Source of the DNA: Candidatus Poribacteria bacterium
GTDB lineage: Bacteria > Poribacteria > WGA-4E > WGA-3G
Length of the DNA stretch: 64,000 nt
Assembly (NCBI GenBank): GCA_022825825.1
Contig: JAJDWA010000026.1
Coordinates: 1 to 64,000, forward strand
Direction: 5' to 3'
Shown here in pieces: positions 35,828 to 44,609 of this stretch. Position 1 is the first letter of the stretch. The number at the start of each line of letters is the position of its first letter. The translations under genes were made by a program, and so were the position numbers. Below the pieces are notes generated by a model. The model did not search any database and had not been told where the DNA came from. It saw only the letters and a program-made list of their open reading frames with translations.

Positions 35828-37603
35828 ATGACACTGATATCTATGTTTGAACAGTCAGTTCAGAACTACGGCAACAAATCCGCATTAGCACATAAACCGA
35901 AAGGTGGTACTTATCAGGATATCTCTTACGCAGAATTCGGCGAATCGGTAGATGCTTTTAGTAAGGGTTTAAGAGCGTTAGGGATACAAAAAGGGGACAG
36001 GGTCGCAATCTTATCCGAAAATCGTCCAGAATGGGCTATCTCCGACTTTGGTATTCTCAAAGCCGGGGCAGTTAACGTGCCGATGTTTTCAACATTGACA
36101 GCAGCACAAGTTGGCTATATTCTCAAAGATTCTGGGTCAAAAATAATCTGTGTCTCGACTACGGAGCAACTGGAAAAGGTGATTGCAATTCGGAATGAAG
36201 TAGAGACACTTGAACAAATAATGGTCTATGATTCGATTGAAAGTAAACCTCCTGAAGGCGTTTTAGAATTTGATCGGATATGTCATCGTGGTAAAGAAAC
36301 AGATGCACTTGAAGAAATTGGCGTGAATGAAGACGACATTGCAACAATTATCTATACCTCTGGCACGACCGGTGATCCGAAGGGTGTTATGCTAACGCAT
36401 GCGAATTTTCTCTCAAACTTTAAGGCGTGCAAAACGCTTATTGATGTTGATGAAACAGATGTATTGTTATCCTTCCTTCCGTTATCGCATGTGTTTGAGC
36501 GGCTTGGCGGGCACTATGTCCCGCTGTTTTCTGGCGCGAAGATAGCTTATGCAGAAAGCACTTTTACAGTTGCCCAGAATATGCAGGAGGTTTCGCCGAC
36601 GGTAATGCTTAGCGTACCGCGCTTGTATGAAACAATGCATGATAGGGTTTTACGTGCTGTCCAAGCAGGTTCATCGCTCAAACAGAAGATTTTCCACTGG
36701 GGGGTTTCAGTCGGTTCAACGGTGAGTTCAAAAATTCAACAAGGAGAAAAACCATCTGCGCTTTTGCAGCTGCAACAAAATATCGCGGATAAACTTGTTT
36801 TCGCGAAATTGAAGGCAGCAACAGGTGGACAACTACGATTTTTCGTGTCCGGTGGTGCTGCATTACCACAATCAATTGCCGAGTTTTTTCACGCAGCAGG
36901 CATTCTGATTTTGGAAGGATACGGCTTAACAGAAACTTCCCCTGTTATTAGCATGAACTATCCGAAGAAATGGAGGTTCGGAACGGTCGGAGAACCTATT
37001 CCCGGTATTGAAGTGCAGATTGCTGAAGACGGTGAGATTTTAACCCGTGGACCACATGTGATGAAGGGTTATTTCAACAATGAAGACGCAACTGCAGAGG
37101 TTATTGATGGTGAGGGATGGTTTCATACTGGTGACATCGGCATTATTGACGATGACGGGTTCATCAAGATTACTGACCGGAAGAAGAACATCATTGTGTT
37201 ATCCAACGGTAAAAATGTGGCACCGCAACCGATAGAGAGCCAACTGGTGCAAAGTCCTTTTATTGACCAGATTATGTTGGTGGGTAATGAACGAAAAAAT
37301 ATTGCTGCGTTGATTGTTCCGAATTTTGATGCGCTCAAATCGTGGGCATCAGAGAATAGCGTTGATTCGTCTGACATTCCTGAGATGTTAAAAATCCGTG
37401 AGGTACAACAACTTATTCAAAGTGAGATACGGGAACGTTTGAGAGATTTTGCTGACTTTGAACAGGTTAGACGGTTTACGCTGCTTGAAAAGGAATTCTC
37501 ACAAGAAGAGGATGAAATGACTCCTACGCTGAAGTTGAAGCGAAACGTTATTATTGAAAAGTATACTGATGTGATAGAGGGGATGTACCCGGAGGAATCG
37601 TAA
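35828..37603 (+). CDS. Long-chain acyl-CoA synthetase (FadD15-like)
   Basis: An AMP-forming adenylating enzyme. The P-loop-like motif 'IIYTSGTTGDPKGVMLTH' binds ATP, 'EGYGLTETSPVISMN' is motif A5, and 'WFHTGDIGIIDDDGFIKITDRKKN' contains the hinge. The length of 591 residues and 'LSNGKNVAPQPIE' place it with bacterial long-chain acyl-CoA synthetases. It would activate fatty acids for lipid synthesis or degradation. It stands alone with its own promoter; no beta-oxidation gene adjoins it. Confidence 0.93.
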   Translation: MTLISMFEQSVQNYGNKSALAHKPKGGTYQDISYAEFGESVDAFSKGLRALGIQKGDRVAILSENRPEWAISDFGILKAGAVNVPMFSTLTAAQVGYILKDSGSKIICVSTTEQLEKVIAIRNEVETLEQIMVYDSIESKPPEGVLEFDRICHRGKETDALEEIGVNEDDIATIIYTSGTTGDPKGVMLTHANFLSNFKACKTLIDVDETDVLLSFLPLSHVFERLGGHYVPLFSGAKIAYAESTFTVAQNMQEVSPTVMLSVPRLYETMHDRVLRAVQAGSSLKQKIFHWGVSVGSTVSSKIQQGEKPSALLQLQQNIADKLVFAKLKAATGGQLRFFVSGGAALPQSIAEFFHAAGILILEGYGLTETSPVISMNYPKKWRFGTVGEPIPGIEVQIAEDGEILTRGPHVMKGYFNNEDATAEVIDGEGWFHTGDIGIIDDDGFIKITDRKKNIIVLSNGKNVAPQPIESQLVQSPFIDQIMLVGNERKNIAALIVPNFDALKSWASENSVDSSDIPEMLKIREVQQLIQSEIRERLRDFADFEQVRRFTLLEKEFSQEEDEMTPTLKLKRNVIIEKYTDVIEGMYPEES

Positions 37604-37756
37604 GCATCAAGTTTACAAAGCCCTCCGACAAGGACATTGAACGGCGTTAAATCGATAAATGTTGGGGTTCGCTTATTTTTCCCGAATATTGACATCAAAT
37701 GGGTTAACTCCTTGATTTCGGCTAACATTCTGTCCTGTCCAGCATCTTTTTTCGAG

Positions 37757-37784
37757 TGCAAGGGAAATTGCAATTTTCCTTGCA
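37757..37784. repeat. 13-bp hairpin between fadD-like gene and first Gfo/Idh/MocA gene
   Basis: TGCAAGGGAAATT and AATTTTCCTTGCA pair over 13 positions with one G-T wobble. Only the right arm is conserved upstream of the second Gfo/Idh/MocA gene (near 46188). Confidence 0.55.
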
Positions 37785-37850
37785 TTCCAACAGCATATCC
37801 TCTAAACTAACACATCAAATCAAATACATTTCTCATAAGGAGAAAACGGT

Positions 37851-38936
37851 ATGGCAATCCGCGTGGGTATTGTGGGTACGGGTGGTATTTCGCGTGCGCA
37901 CCACAGAGCTTACACCAAAGTAGGTGGATTTGAGATCGTTGCGGTATGCGACATTATTGCTGAAAAAGCGCGACAAGCTGCGGAAAACTGGGGTGTTCCA
38001 AAAAAGAACGTATTCACAAGTTACAACAAGATGCTCGAAATGGATGAGATTGACACGGTGAGCGTTTGTACATATAACCAAGCACATCGACGACCCACCG
38101 TCGCTGCGTTGAATGCGGGTAAACACGTCTTCTGTGAAAAACCGATGGCAGCGACGCTCGCGGATGCAACCGCGATGGTGCGTGCGGCAAAAACGTCGGG
38201 CAAAATACTGCAGATTGGCCTAAAAAGCGCGTTTACACCACAACTTCAATTTGCCAAAAAAGTAATTGATAAAGGCATCCTCGGTGATATTTATTATTCC
38301 GAATCAGCAAGATGTCGGCGGCGCGGGAATCCTGGACGGACGTTTATCTACAAAAAGACAGCGGGGGCTGGCGCAATCGTTGACATCGGTGTCTACAACT
38401 TGCACAACTCGCTTTATGCGATGGGGTATCCGAAACCGGTGCGTGTTTCAGCCATTACCGAAGACTACATCTCAATGCAAAATCCGAGGTTCCGGGATAG
38501 AATGGATGTAGAAGAGTTCGGCGCGGCGTGGGTTCGGTTTGAAAACGGCGGTGTGATGGTATTTAAGATTTCGTGGGCAGTGCATGCAAACTCGCTCGGT
38601 GGCATCTTCTGTCTCGGTAAGAATGCTGGAATATCTTTAGACGGACCGATCGTTTTTGCAGATTCCTATAGCAAAGAACTGCAGAAACTGGTGAAGTCCG
38701 AGGGGCTGACCGCTAAAGCCGATCCGCCAGAGGGAATGACGACTATTACCTTCAAGGGATTTCCGGAGGTTGACGTTTGGGAAGCACAAATGACTGCCTT
38801 CCGTGAAGCAGTCAAAACTGATGCCGTGTCACCGCTGCCCCCCGAAGGTGTTCTACTTACGAATGTGATAATGGATGGTATCTTCCGCTCACATGAAAAT
38901 AGGAAAGAGGTGGCGGTGAAGGTTCCTGATATTTAG
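37851..38936 (+). CDS. Gfo/Idh/MocA oxidoreductase, copy A
   Basis: The NAD(P)-binding Rossmann motif is 'GTGGISRAHHRAY'. The catalytic Lys sits in 'VFCEKPMAATL', and 'AIVDIGVYNLHNSLYAMG' carries the Asp and His of the active site. Such enzymes oxidise sugars or inositols at the 2- or 3-position. The gene is 361 codons long, like a second copy at 46264, with closely similar upstream sequence (TTTCTCATAAGGAGA). Patches are nearly identical at the DNA level, so the two arose by duplication. A defence island lies between them. Confidence 0.93.
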   Translation: MAIRVGIVGTGGISRAHHRAYTKVGGFEIVAVCDIIAEKARQAAENWGVPKKNVFTSYNKMLEMDEIDTVSVCTYNQAHRRPTVAALNAGKHVFCEKPMAATLADATAMVRAAKTSGKILQIGLKSAFTPQLQFAKKVIDKGILGDIYYSESARCRRRGNPGRTFIYKKTAGAGAIVDIGVYNLHNSLYAMGYPKPVRVSAITEDYISMQNPRFRDRMDVEEFGAAWVRFENGGVMVFKISWAVHANSLGGIFCLGKNAGISLDGPIVFADSYSKELQKLVKSEGLTAKADPPEGMTTITFKGFPEVDVWEAQMTAFREAVKTDAVSPLPPEGVLLTNVIMDGIFRSHENRKEVAVKVPDI

Positions 38937-38991
38937 TAATATTATTGACGAGTGTCACACCCACTGTTCACTCTAAGGTTTGAATAAGAAT

Positions 38992-39020
38992 TTGACATTT
39001 TTTCGGAATTCTGTTATTTT
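38992..39020 (+). promoter_or_regulatory. Promoter of the ParB-like gene
   Basis: TTGACA, 17-bp spacer, TATTTT, about 40 bp before the ATG, with AGGAGG in front of the start codon. Confidence 0.55.
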
Positions 39021-39061
39021 AATCTTATTCAGTTTGCATTGAAAAACAGGAGGAAATTGAG

Positions 39062-39868
39062 ATGGCGAAGATTGTAGAATTTAAAGATATTCCCTTGAAT
39101 GACCTTGTAATTGGGACAAGCCAGGTTCGCGTAAGCGATGTGAAAAAGGATATTGATGAACTAGCAGAAAGTATCCGCAAAGTAGGACTTTTGGAGCCTA
39201 TACTCGTTGCCCCATTAGAAGATAGTGAAAAGTATGAAATTATACTTGGCCAAAGACGTTTTTTAGCCCATCAGAGGCTTAGCGAAAAAACAATCACGGC
39301 TGGGATACTTGACGAACGTTTGGATGAAATTGACGCAAAGGTCTTGTCGGTAACTGAAAATCTTGTTCGTAGTGACCTAAATCGGAAAGATCTTATTGAC
39401 GTTTGCACATACCTCTATAAGCATTATGCGTCAGTTGGAGCAGTGGCAGAGGAAACAGGTCTTTCCCCTGAAAAAGTGGGTGAATATGTTAAATATGATA
39501 GGTTAATCCCTGAACTTAAAAAAGTAGTTGACAGTGGAGAAGCGAACTTGAAGGCTGCTCTCCGTGCTCAGGATGCTCTCGCTACAGACAGTCCATCAGA
39601 TCCACAAAAAGCCGTAAAACTTGCAAAAGAAATGACTGGCATGATCGGGGCACAACAAGATAAGATCAAAAAGGAACTAATAGACGATCCTGCGGCATCT
39701 GTAGATAAAGCTATAGAAGATGCAAAAAGTGGTGAAAAAGTAACCCAAATTGCTGTTACTCTCGGACATCAAGTTCATAGATCATTAAGACGTTTTGCCA
39801 AAGATGAAGAAATCCCCATAGATGAAGCAGCTGCAATGTTAATTGAAAAAAGTGGATTAGCACATTAG
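39062..39868 (+). CDS. ParB/Srx-fold protein
   Basis: The N-terminal ~110 residues are a ParB domain: 'SQVRVSDVKKDIDELAESIRKVGLLEPILV', 'LGQRRFLAHQRL' (box with the GxxR nucleotide-binding Arg) and 'TENLVRSDLNRKDL'. A helix-turn-helix follows ('GAVAEETGLSPEKVGEYV'). The C-terminal part is helical and ends in a ribbon-helix-helix-like segment. ParB-fold proteins accompany PAPS-reductase-like proteins in IbrAB pairs and some phosphorothioation loci; no ParA lies nearby, so chromosome partition is unlikely. It has its own promoter. Confidence 0.87.
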   Translation: MAKIVEFKDIPLNDLVIGTSQVRVSDVKKDIDELAESIRKVGLLEPILVAPLEDSEKYEIILGQRRFLAHQRLSEKTITAGILDERLDEIDAKVLSVTENLVRSDLNRKDLIDVCTYLYKHYASVGAVAEETGLSPEKVGEYVKYDRLIPELKKVVDSGEANLKAALRAQDALATDSPSDPQKAVKLAKEMTGMIGAQQDKIKKELIDDPAASVDKAIEDAKSGEKVTQIAVTLGHQVHRSLRRFAKDEEIPIDEAAAMLIEKSGLAH

Positions 39869-39973
39869 AAAACAGTTACTGAATAAAAAGACAAATGTTA
39901 TCAAAACCGTCGTGGGATATAGAACATATTCGCTTACGATTTAGCATAATGTATAAATTATATTATAAGGAAA

Positions 39974-40930
39974 ATGTTTTCCAATACTCTACAAAAATAT
40001 CTCCAAAAGTTTAAAAAGTTGCGTGTAGACAAAGCACACGGAGAAGCTCCTCACAAACCTCTCCTTCTGTTAGCAGTTATTGAACTAATTGAGCAAGGGC
40101 AAATTCAGGAAAATAAGATTTTCCTGTCTCCAGATTTGGCAGAATCCTTCATGAAATATTGGGCAAAAGTAGTGACGGATCGGAGACCTAATATCGCTTT
40201 GCCATTTTTCCACTTAAAAGGCGACGGATTTTGGCACCTACATGCAAACACTGGGTACGAAAATGCATTAAGTGTTGCTAGTCGAATTAGATCGATTTCT
40301 CGCCTTCGTGAAGTGATTGCGTATGCAAGTTTGGATGATAATCTTTTTGCTTTGCTCGTCGCTCCCAATGATCGAGAGGTAATTCGTCAAACTCTTATCC
40401 GTACCTATTTCCCCGATTTCGAGCATGAGATTGAAAGTCTCATTGCAGAAGAACATCAGATTGGCGAGTACAGACAGTTACTGCTTCGACAAGTAGAATA
40501 CGCATTTTCACATCAGCAACCGATAGTCCCAATCCAAACAGATACTCCAATTCGTACTGCGGGTTTTCGCAAAGCAATCATGCGAATGTATGATTACACT
40601 TGTGCTGTATGTCGTTTGCGTATCGTTACAATGGATGGAGAAAGTGCGGCTGACGCTGCCCATATCATGCCGTTTCATATTTCGCAGAATGACGATGTGC
40701 GGAATGGAATATCGTTATGCAAATTGCACCATTGGGCATTTGACAAAGGTTTGCTTTCTTTAAGCAAAAACTATAAAGTGATTGTTTCAGAACTTATGTC
40801 CGATAGGAGACCGACGGAGTGGATGCTTACCGAACTTCGCGATAAGTCTATTCTATTGCCTGAACATGAGCTACTATACCCTGCTCAGGAAGTTTTGGCA
40901 TGGCATCGTGAGGAAGTACTTAGAAAATAA
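39974..40930 (+). CDS. HNH endonuclease with putative phosphorothioate-binding N-domain
   Basis: Residues ~20-90 ('HKPLLLLAVIELIEQG...PFFHLKGDGFWHL') match my memory of the sulfur-binding domain of ScoMcrA-type restriction enzymes. The C-terminal part is HNH: 'CAVC' (210-213), 'AAHIMPFH' (His 230), 'NGISLCKLHHWAFDKG' (Asn 244, His 252-253). The combination suggests a nuclease that senses phosphorothioated DNA or discriminates against it. It lies in the same island as dndC and dndD, on the opposite strand and convergent. Either a PT-gated antiphage nuclease or a type IV enzyme is possible. Confidence 0.85.
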   Translation: MFSNTLQKYLQKFKKLRVDKAHGEAPHKPLLLLAVIELIEQGQIQENKIFLSPDLAESFMKYWAKVVTDRRPNIALPFFHLKGDGFWHLHANTGYENALSVASRIRSISRLREVIAYASLDDNLFALLVAPNDREVIRQTLIRTYFPDFEHEIESLIAEEHQIGEYRQLLLRQVEYAFSHQQPIVPIQTDTPIRTAGFRKAIMRMYDYTCAVCRLRIVTMDGESAADAAHIMPFHISQNDDVRNGISLCKLHHWAFDKGLLSLSKNYKVIVSELMSDRRPTEWMLTELRDKSILLPEHELLYPAQEVLAWHREEVLRK

Positions 40931-41009
40931 CTCAACGCGGTGCTAATGTTGTCCAGGGAGGAATTCAGGAAACTTGAACGTATCTTAAAGACAAAAAAAT
41001 GAAATATAA

Positions 41010-41684
41010 TTATGAATCTTGGTCGTTTGATTGTGAAGCAGTAGTCTGATTTCGCCTTAGTTCTTTAGGTAAAAATACATCAATTTCCTCATCTGAAAAT
41101 GTCATATCCTCATTGTACTTCAGTGCTTGTTGTGCTTTCTTATAAGCTTTAGAAGTGGTACTTGGTGCACTGGAATAAACCAAATGGAGCTCATCCATCA
41201 AGGTATCTCTTTCCTGCTGTATAATCTCTGACGATTTTTCTCCAATTGCTATATCTGTGATTAACGACAGATATTTTTCTCGAATAAGCCAAATATTATT
41301 CGCTGCTTGTTTATGCTTTTGGGCAAGCTCAGCTAAATTATAGTCCTTCGTATATAGGGTCAAACCAAGAAGAACTGCTGAAATTGAACTGGCAATGACT
41401 GCACCTACTCTTGCTAAAACGATAAGTTGAGAAATACAACCAACCGTCGTTATTGCAGATAGAAAAATTACCCAGAATTTCATTCTTGACAGGCGTTTTA
41501 GTAGAATATCAGCACATTTTTCATGAGTTTTGTGCGAATAAACAACTCTACCAAAACACTCACGTAACTGTCCTTCAAGTATCTGGCGCGATTCAAGCAA
41601 GTCATTAATTGGGGAATGACGTTCCAAAGATTTCCCTCCATTTTCGCTTAGCAGAATATTCACGTTTTGGTTTAGCTTGTTCAT
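41010..41684 (-). CDS. SLATT-domain two-TM effector
   Basis: Two TM helices ('FWVIFLSAITTVGCISQLIVL', 'VGAVIASSISAVLLGLTLY') are followed by the SLATT C-terminal helices 'LAQKHKQAANNIWLIREKYLSLITD' and 'RDTLMDELHLVYSSAPSTTSKAYKKAQ'. SLATT proteins are predicted pore-forming effectors triggered by nucleotide second messengers. I start it at the ATG at 41684, which overlaps the CD-NTase gene by 80 bp; the ORF-track start at 41906 lies deep inside that gene. It is the last gene of the dndC operon. Confidence 0.85.
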   Translation of the reverse strand: MNKLNQNVNILLSENGGKSLERHSPINDLLESRQILEGQLRECFGRVVYSHKTHEKCADILLKRLSRMKFWVIFLSAITTVGCISQLIVLARVGAVIASSISAVLLGLTLYTKDYNLAELAQKHKQAANNIWLIREKYLSLITDIAIGEKSSEIIQQERDTLMDELHLVYSSAPSTTSKAYKKAQQALKYNEDMTFSDEEIDVFLPKELRRNQTTASQSNDQDS

Positions 41685-42486
41685 GTTTAATTGCTTCAAG
41701 CGAAATATTGTAACACCTTTTAGCCTTCCATTGGAAAAGACCTTTGCTGTAAACATACTGATTACTGCCTGGAGCGCGCCAGTATACCTTATCTCCTTTT
41801 TGGTTAGCCAGAAAAAGAAAAAAGTCTTTACACATATAATCGTAATAGAAAAAAGATTTATCCTTGTATTTCCAATCGTAGATGAATTGGTAAGCAAGTG
41901 TGTCAATTAAAAGACCGCCCATCGGCACATTCCAATTTGACTTCCATGCTCGCATCATCCTGCATAATGGAACTAAGTTGTTGTTGCTGGTGTTGTCCCT
42001 AATTCTGATAGCCTCAATTTCTGGTTTAGGGTTTGTTAAACCCCAACTCCCACCGCTATTTGTGTTAGGATATTTATAACTACCATATGAGTTTAAAAAG
42101 GCAGGAACGACTTCAAACGTGATACCATCAGCAAAGGAAATTTCAATTACTTGTCCATCTGCACCTATAACTGTAGATGAGTACGTCTCTGTAACGGATT
42201 TTTTTACCGTTTGAAGCAGAGCTGATTGACCATTACCCTGATATTGATCGTACCGCCTGTACATTGAATTGGGGAGTTGAAAAATCATATCAAGATCACT
42301 AAATCCTTGAATCGCAGTATTGCGGCCATACGAACCCACATATAGACTATGTGAGGTATCAGATGTTGTGTTCCAGAAATCTGTATTTAACCGACGGGTT
42401 ATCGCCTTGTAGCGAGTAGAAATAGTCCCTCCATCCTGAACCTGAATGTTTGTGCAAAACGTGCTGAACCAATTTGCTAATCCCAT
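41605..42486 (-). CDS. CD-NTase (SMODS-type cyclic oligonucleotide synthase)
   Basis: The nucleotidyltransferase core is 'LYVGSYGRNTAI' (GS motif, residues 51-52) with 'FSDLDMIF' (Asp 64 and 66). A third acidic position lies in 'ITFEVVPAF', where Glu 125 stands in place of the usual Asp. Helical 'RMMRAWKSNW' follows, as in OAS-like enzymes. With the overlapping SLATT gene this is a minimal type I CBASS pair: infection triggers cyclic nucleotide synthesis and membrane attack. AGAGGGA precedes the ATG, 34 bp after the dndD stop. Confidence 0.88.
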   Translation of the reverse strand: MGLANWFSTFCTNIQVQDGGTISTRYKAITRRLNTDFWNTTSDTSHSLYVGSYGRNTAIQGFSDLDMIFQLPNSMYRRYDQYQGNGQSALLQTVKKSVTETYSSTVIGADGQVIEISFADGITFEVVPAFLNSYGSYKYPNTNSGGSWGLTNPKPEIEAIRIRDNTSNNNLVPLCRMMRAWKSNWNVPMGGLLIDTLAYQFIYDWKYKDKSFFYYDYMCKDFFLFLANQKGDKVYWRAPGSNQYVYSKGLFQWKAKRCYNISLEAIKHEQAKPKREYSAKRKWREIFGTSFPN

Positions 42487-42520
42487 TTGATCCCTCTATG
42501 AATTCAATTCTCAGAATAGT

Positions 42521-44527
42521 TTAGAAGTAACTTTCTTCAATTGTAGTGTGTCCGTCTGATTTATGATACTCTAAATGGAACGTATGTGAGATATAAGGTT
42601 CCATCAATGAATGAAAGAATTCATCAACTTCAGTATCGGTTGAAAGCAAGATCATTTGATGGCTTGCATGCGGAAAATAACGTTCAACAAGAAGTTTTCG
42701 ATGGCTACTATCCAAACGACCAAGCGGGGTATCAAGAATCATCGGAAGCGGTTTACCTGATGTTTTTGCCAATCCCCACAACAGAGCAGTTGTATAAATC
42801 TGCTTTTCACCTGCCGATAATTCTTCTTTTGAAAGCTCGCATCTGTTTGAATCATATAAGGTCACTGCAAACGTATCTGGGTTAATTTCAACCCGGCTAA
42901 TTCGATCTGGTTTGTGTGAAAGTTGGTTAAAACTTTCTACAATTGAATTTCCAAGTGTCACAATTTTTGCTTGTGTGAGCAGGGATGTATACGAAGATAG
43001 AACAGACTTGACCTGGCTTACCTGTTGTTGTCGTTTAATATGTGCTTCACCAAGTTGTTGTGTGTGACGTAGTTTCTCAAGTTTTCTTTCTGCTTCCACC
43101 AATTGGCTGTTCAAGGATCGGATCGTTAAGTCTTGATCTTTTTCCTGCTTGCAAAGTTGGCCAAGGTTCTGATTTAATTTGGAAAGTTTCTCTATCAAAG
43201 GCTTCAATACCTCTTCGTCAGGTGCTTTCTGAAGATATTGTTCTACCTTTTGCAATTCTAATTCCGCATTTTTTAAAGCGTCATTCAATTTTCGAAATTT
43301 TTGAGGAATGTCGTTGAGACAAGTTTTAATCCATTCAAAGAGTTGATCGTATTCAGAGGATGAACGTTCACGTGTTTTCTCAAAGCTCTCTAATTCCTTT
43401 GGAAGTTCAAGTTGTGTCTTCAGTTCTGGAGCAATCTTTGAGTAAACAAATTCTATTTCAGACTCCGAAAAGGAATTATCCCAAAAAGAAGCGGATGTAA
43501 GGTCATTAATAAGCTTAGTGTTTTCTGTTTTCAATACACGATTTTTCTCTTCCCATTGATCGTATTCAATCTCTTTACGAAGTCGCTTTTCTAATCGCAT
43601 TAGTAAATCTGGTACAAGTGCGAACGGGAACAAATTCCCACATAGGTCACGAATTTCATTTTCTAATTTTTCAATTTCAGTAGAGAGTTGCTCCTGTTGA
43701 AGTTTCAAACTCTCTCGTTTTTCTGCGTAACCGCCGCCTTCAGCTGCAATTTGAGATTCTTGTCGGGAAATCTGGGTCTCTAATCTTTCAATTTTAGTTT
43801 GTGTAGATTCTAAGTGTTCAGTTACGTCATTGAGGGATGAGCTAAGATCCGCAATTTCGGATTCTGCAGCCTCAATCTCTTGTTGCAAGGGTTCGGGACT
43901 GTTCTGTTTTGCTAAACGGTTTGCATAGATGCTAAGATCTGATTTCAACCGATCTACAAGGTTTAACCCGAGCAGAGATTTAATTGATTCGGCAAGGAAC
44001 TGATCATGGCTGGAGTCGTCAGTTAATTTCTGTATATCTTCACCATCAAAAAAGAAAAATTGTGATACACCTATTGGAATTAGTTCATTAATATAATCTT
44101 GCCAATATGCTGCATCAAAATCTGCGTTTAACTGGTTGTCTTCGGACACGAAAAAACTTTCTTTTACTGAACGGTGAGTTTTGCCTCGCTGTTGCCAAGC
44201 ACGCTCAACTCGATAATGTTTTTTTTTACCGCCTCGTGCATATTCAAACTCAAGTGAGACGGAAGCGCTATCTAACGGTAACGACGAAGTCGGATTACGG
44301 TGAATCATTGTGGAAAGGTACTCGTAATACTCATTGCGGCTAACCCTTGCACCTAAGGAACGTTTGCCGTAGAGACAAAGGCGAACTGCATCAAGCAGTG
44401 TTGTTTTACCGGCACCATTCATCCCACCAATTAAGATGACAGGGCCTGTACCGTTCGGTGTCATCTGAATATTATGTGATTCGCGAAATAAGCCGAAATT
44501 GTTGAGGGAGAGTTTGTGGAGAATCAT
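42521..44527 (-). CDS. dndD: DNA phosphorothioation ATPase DndD
   Basis: An SMC/RecF-like ATPase of 668 residues, the normal DndD length. Walker A is 'GGMNGAGKTTLLDAVRLCLYG', and 'QFFFFDGEDIQKL' is a DndD hallmark. A coiled coil spans roughly residues 210-530, and the C-terminus has the ABC signature 'LSAGEKQIYTTALLW' with Walker B 'PMILDTPLGRLD'. DndD supports sulfur insertion into the DNA backbone with DndC and DndE. It lies 63 bp after dndC, separated by a 26-bp direct repeat that duplicates the dndC stop and dndD start. Confidence 0.94.
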   Translation of the reverse strand: MILHKLSLNNFGLFRESHNIQMTPNGTGPVILIGGMNGAGKTTLLDAVRLCLYGKRSLGARVSRNEYYEYLSTMIHRNPTSSLPLDSASVSLEFEYARGGKKKHYRVERAWQQRGKTHRSVKESFFVSEDNQLNADFDAAYWQDYINELIPIGVSQFFFFDGEDIQKLTDDSSHDQFLAESIKSLLGLNLVDRLKSDLSIYANRLAKQNSPEPLQQEIEAAESEIADLSSSLNDVTEHLESTQTKIERLETQISRQESQIAAEGGGYAEKRESLKLQQEQLSTEIEKLENEIRDLCGNLFPFALVPDLLMRLEKRLRKEIEYDQWEEKNRVLKTENTKLINDLTSASFWDNSFSESEIEFVYSKIAPELKTQLELPKELESFEKTRERSSSEYDQLFEWIKTCLNDIPQKFRKLNDALKNAELELQKVEQYLQKAPDEEVLKPLIEKLSKLNQNLGQLCKQEKDQDLTIRSLNSQLVEAERKLEKLRHTQQLGEAHIKRQQQVSQVKSVLSSYTSLLTQAKIVTLGNSIVESFNQLSHKPDRISRVEINPDTFAVTLYDSNRCELSKEELSAGEKQIYTTALLWGLAKTSGKPLPMILDTPLGRLDSSHRKLLVERYFPHASHQMILLSTDTEVDEFFHSLMEPYISHTFHLEYHKSDGHTTIEESYF

Positions 44528-44609
44528 TGTTGCCCACTATCACGTTTAGGTTTCTATTCCAAATTGGTGCGATTAAAAATTTATGGAGAATCATTGTTGC
44601 CCACTATCA
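44517..44609. repeat. 26-bp direct repeat at the dndC/dndD junction
   Basis: TGGAGAATCATTGTTGCCCACTATCA occurs at 44517-44542 and again at 44584-44609. On the minus strand each copy carries GGGCAACAATGATTCTCCA, in which an ATG overlaps the TGA that ends dndC. Confidence 0.9.

Noticed and set aside
39062-39868. Chromosome-partition ParB with parS/origin nearby
   Set aside because: No parA, parS-like palindrome or origin features are adjacent; the setting is a defence island.
40931-41009. Possible dndE between the HNH and SLATT genes
   Set aside because: The 79-bp gap is too short for DndE, and no other free ORF of ~100 residues exists in the island.
41685-41906. N-terminal extension of the SLATT ORF
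   Set aside because: It lies wholly within the CD-NTase gene; the SLATT pattern begins only after the ATG at 41684.
43042-43317. Plus-strand ORFs inside dndD (also 42586..42885 and 44107..44343)
   Set aside because: Antisense shadows of the DndD coiled-coil and ATPase regions without protein features.
44594-44594. Alternative dndD start at the ATGA overlap with dndC
   Set aside because: It is out of frame with dndD (67-bp shift), so 44527 is the true start.
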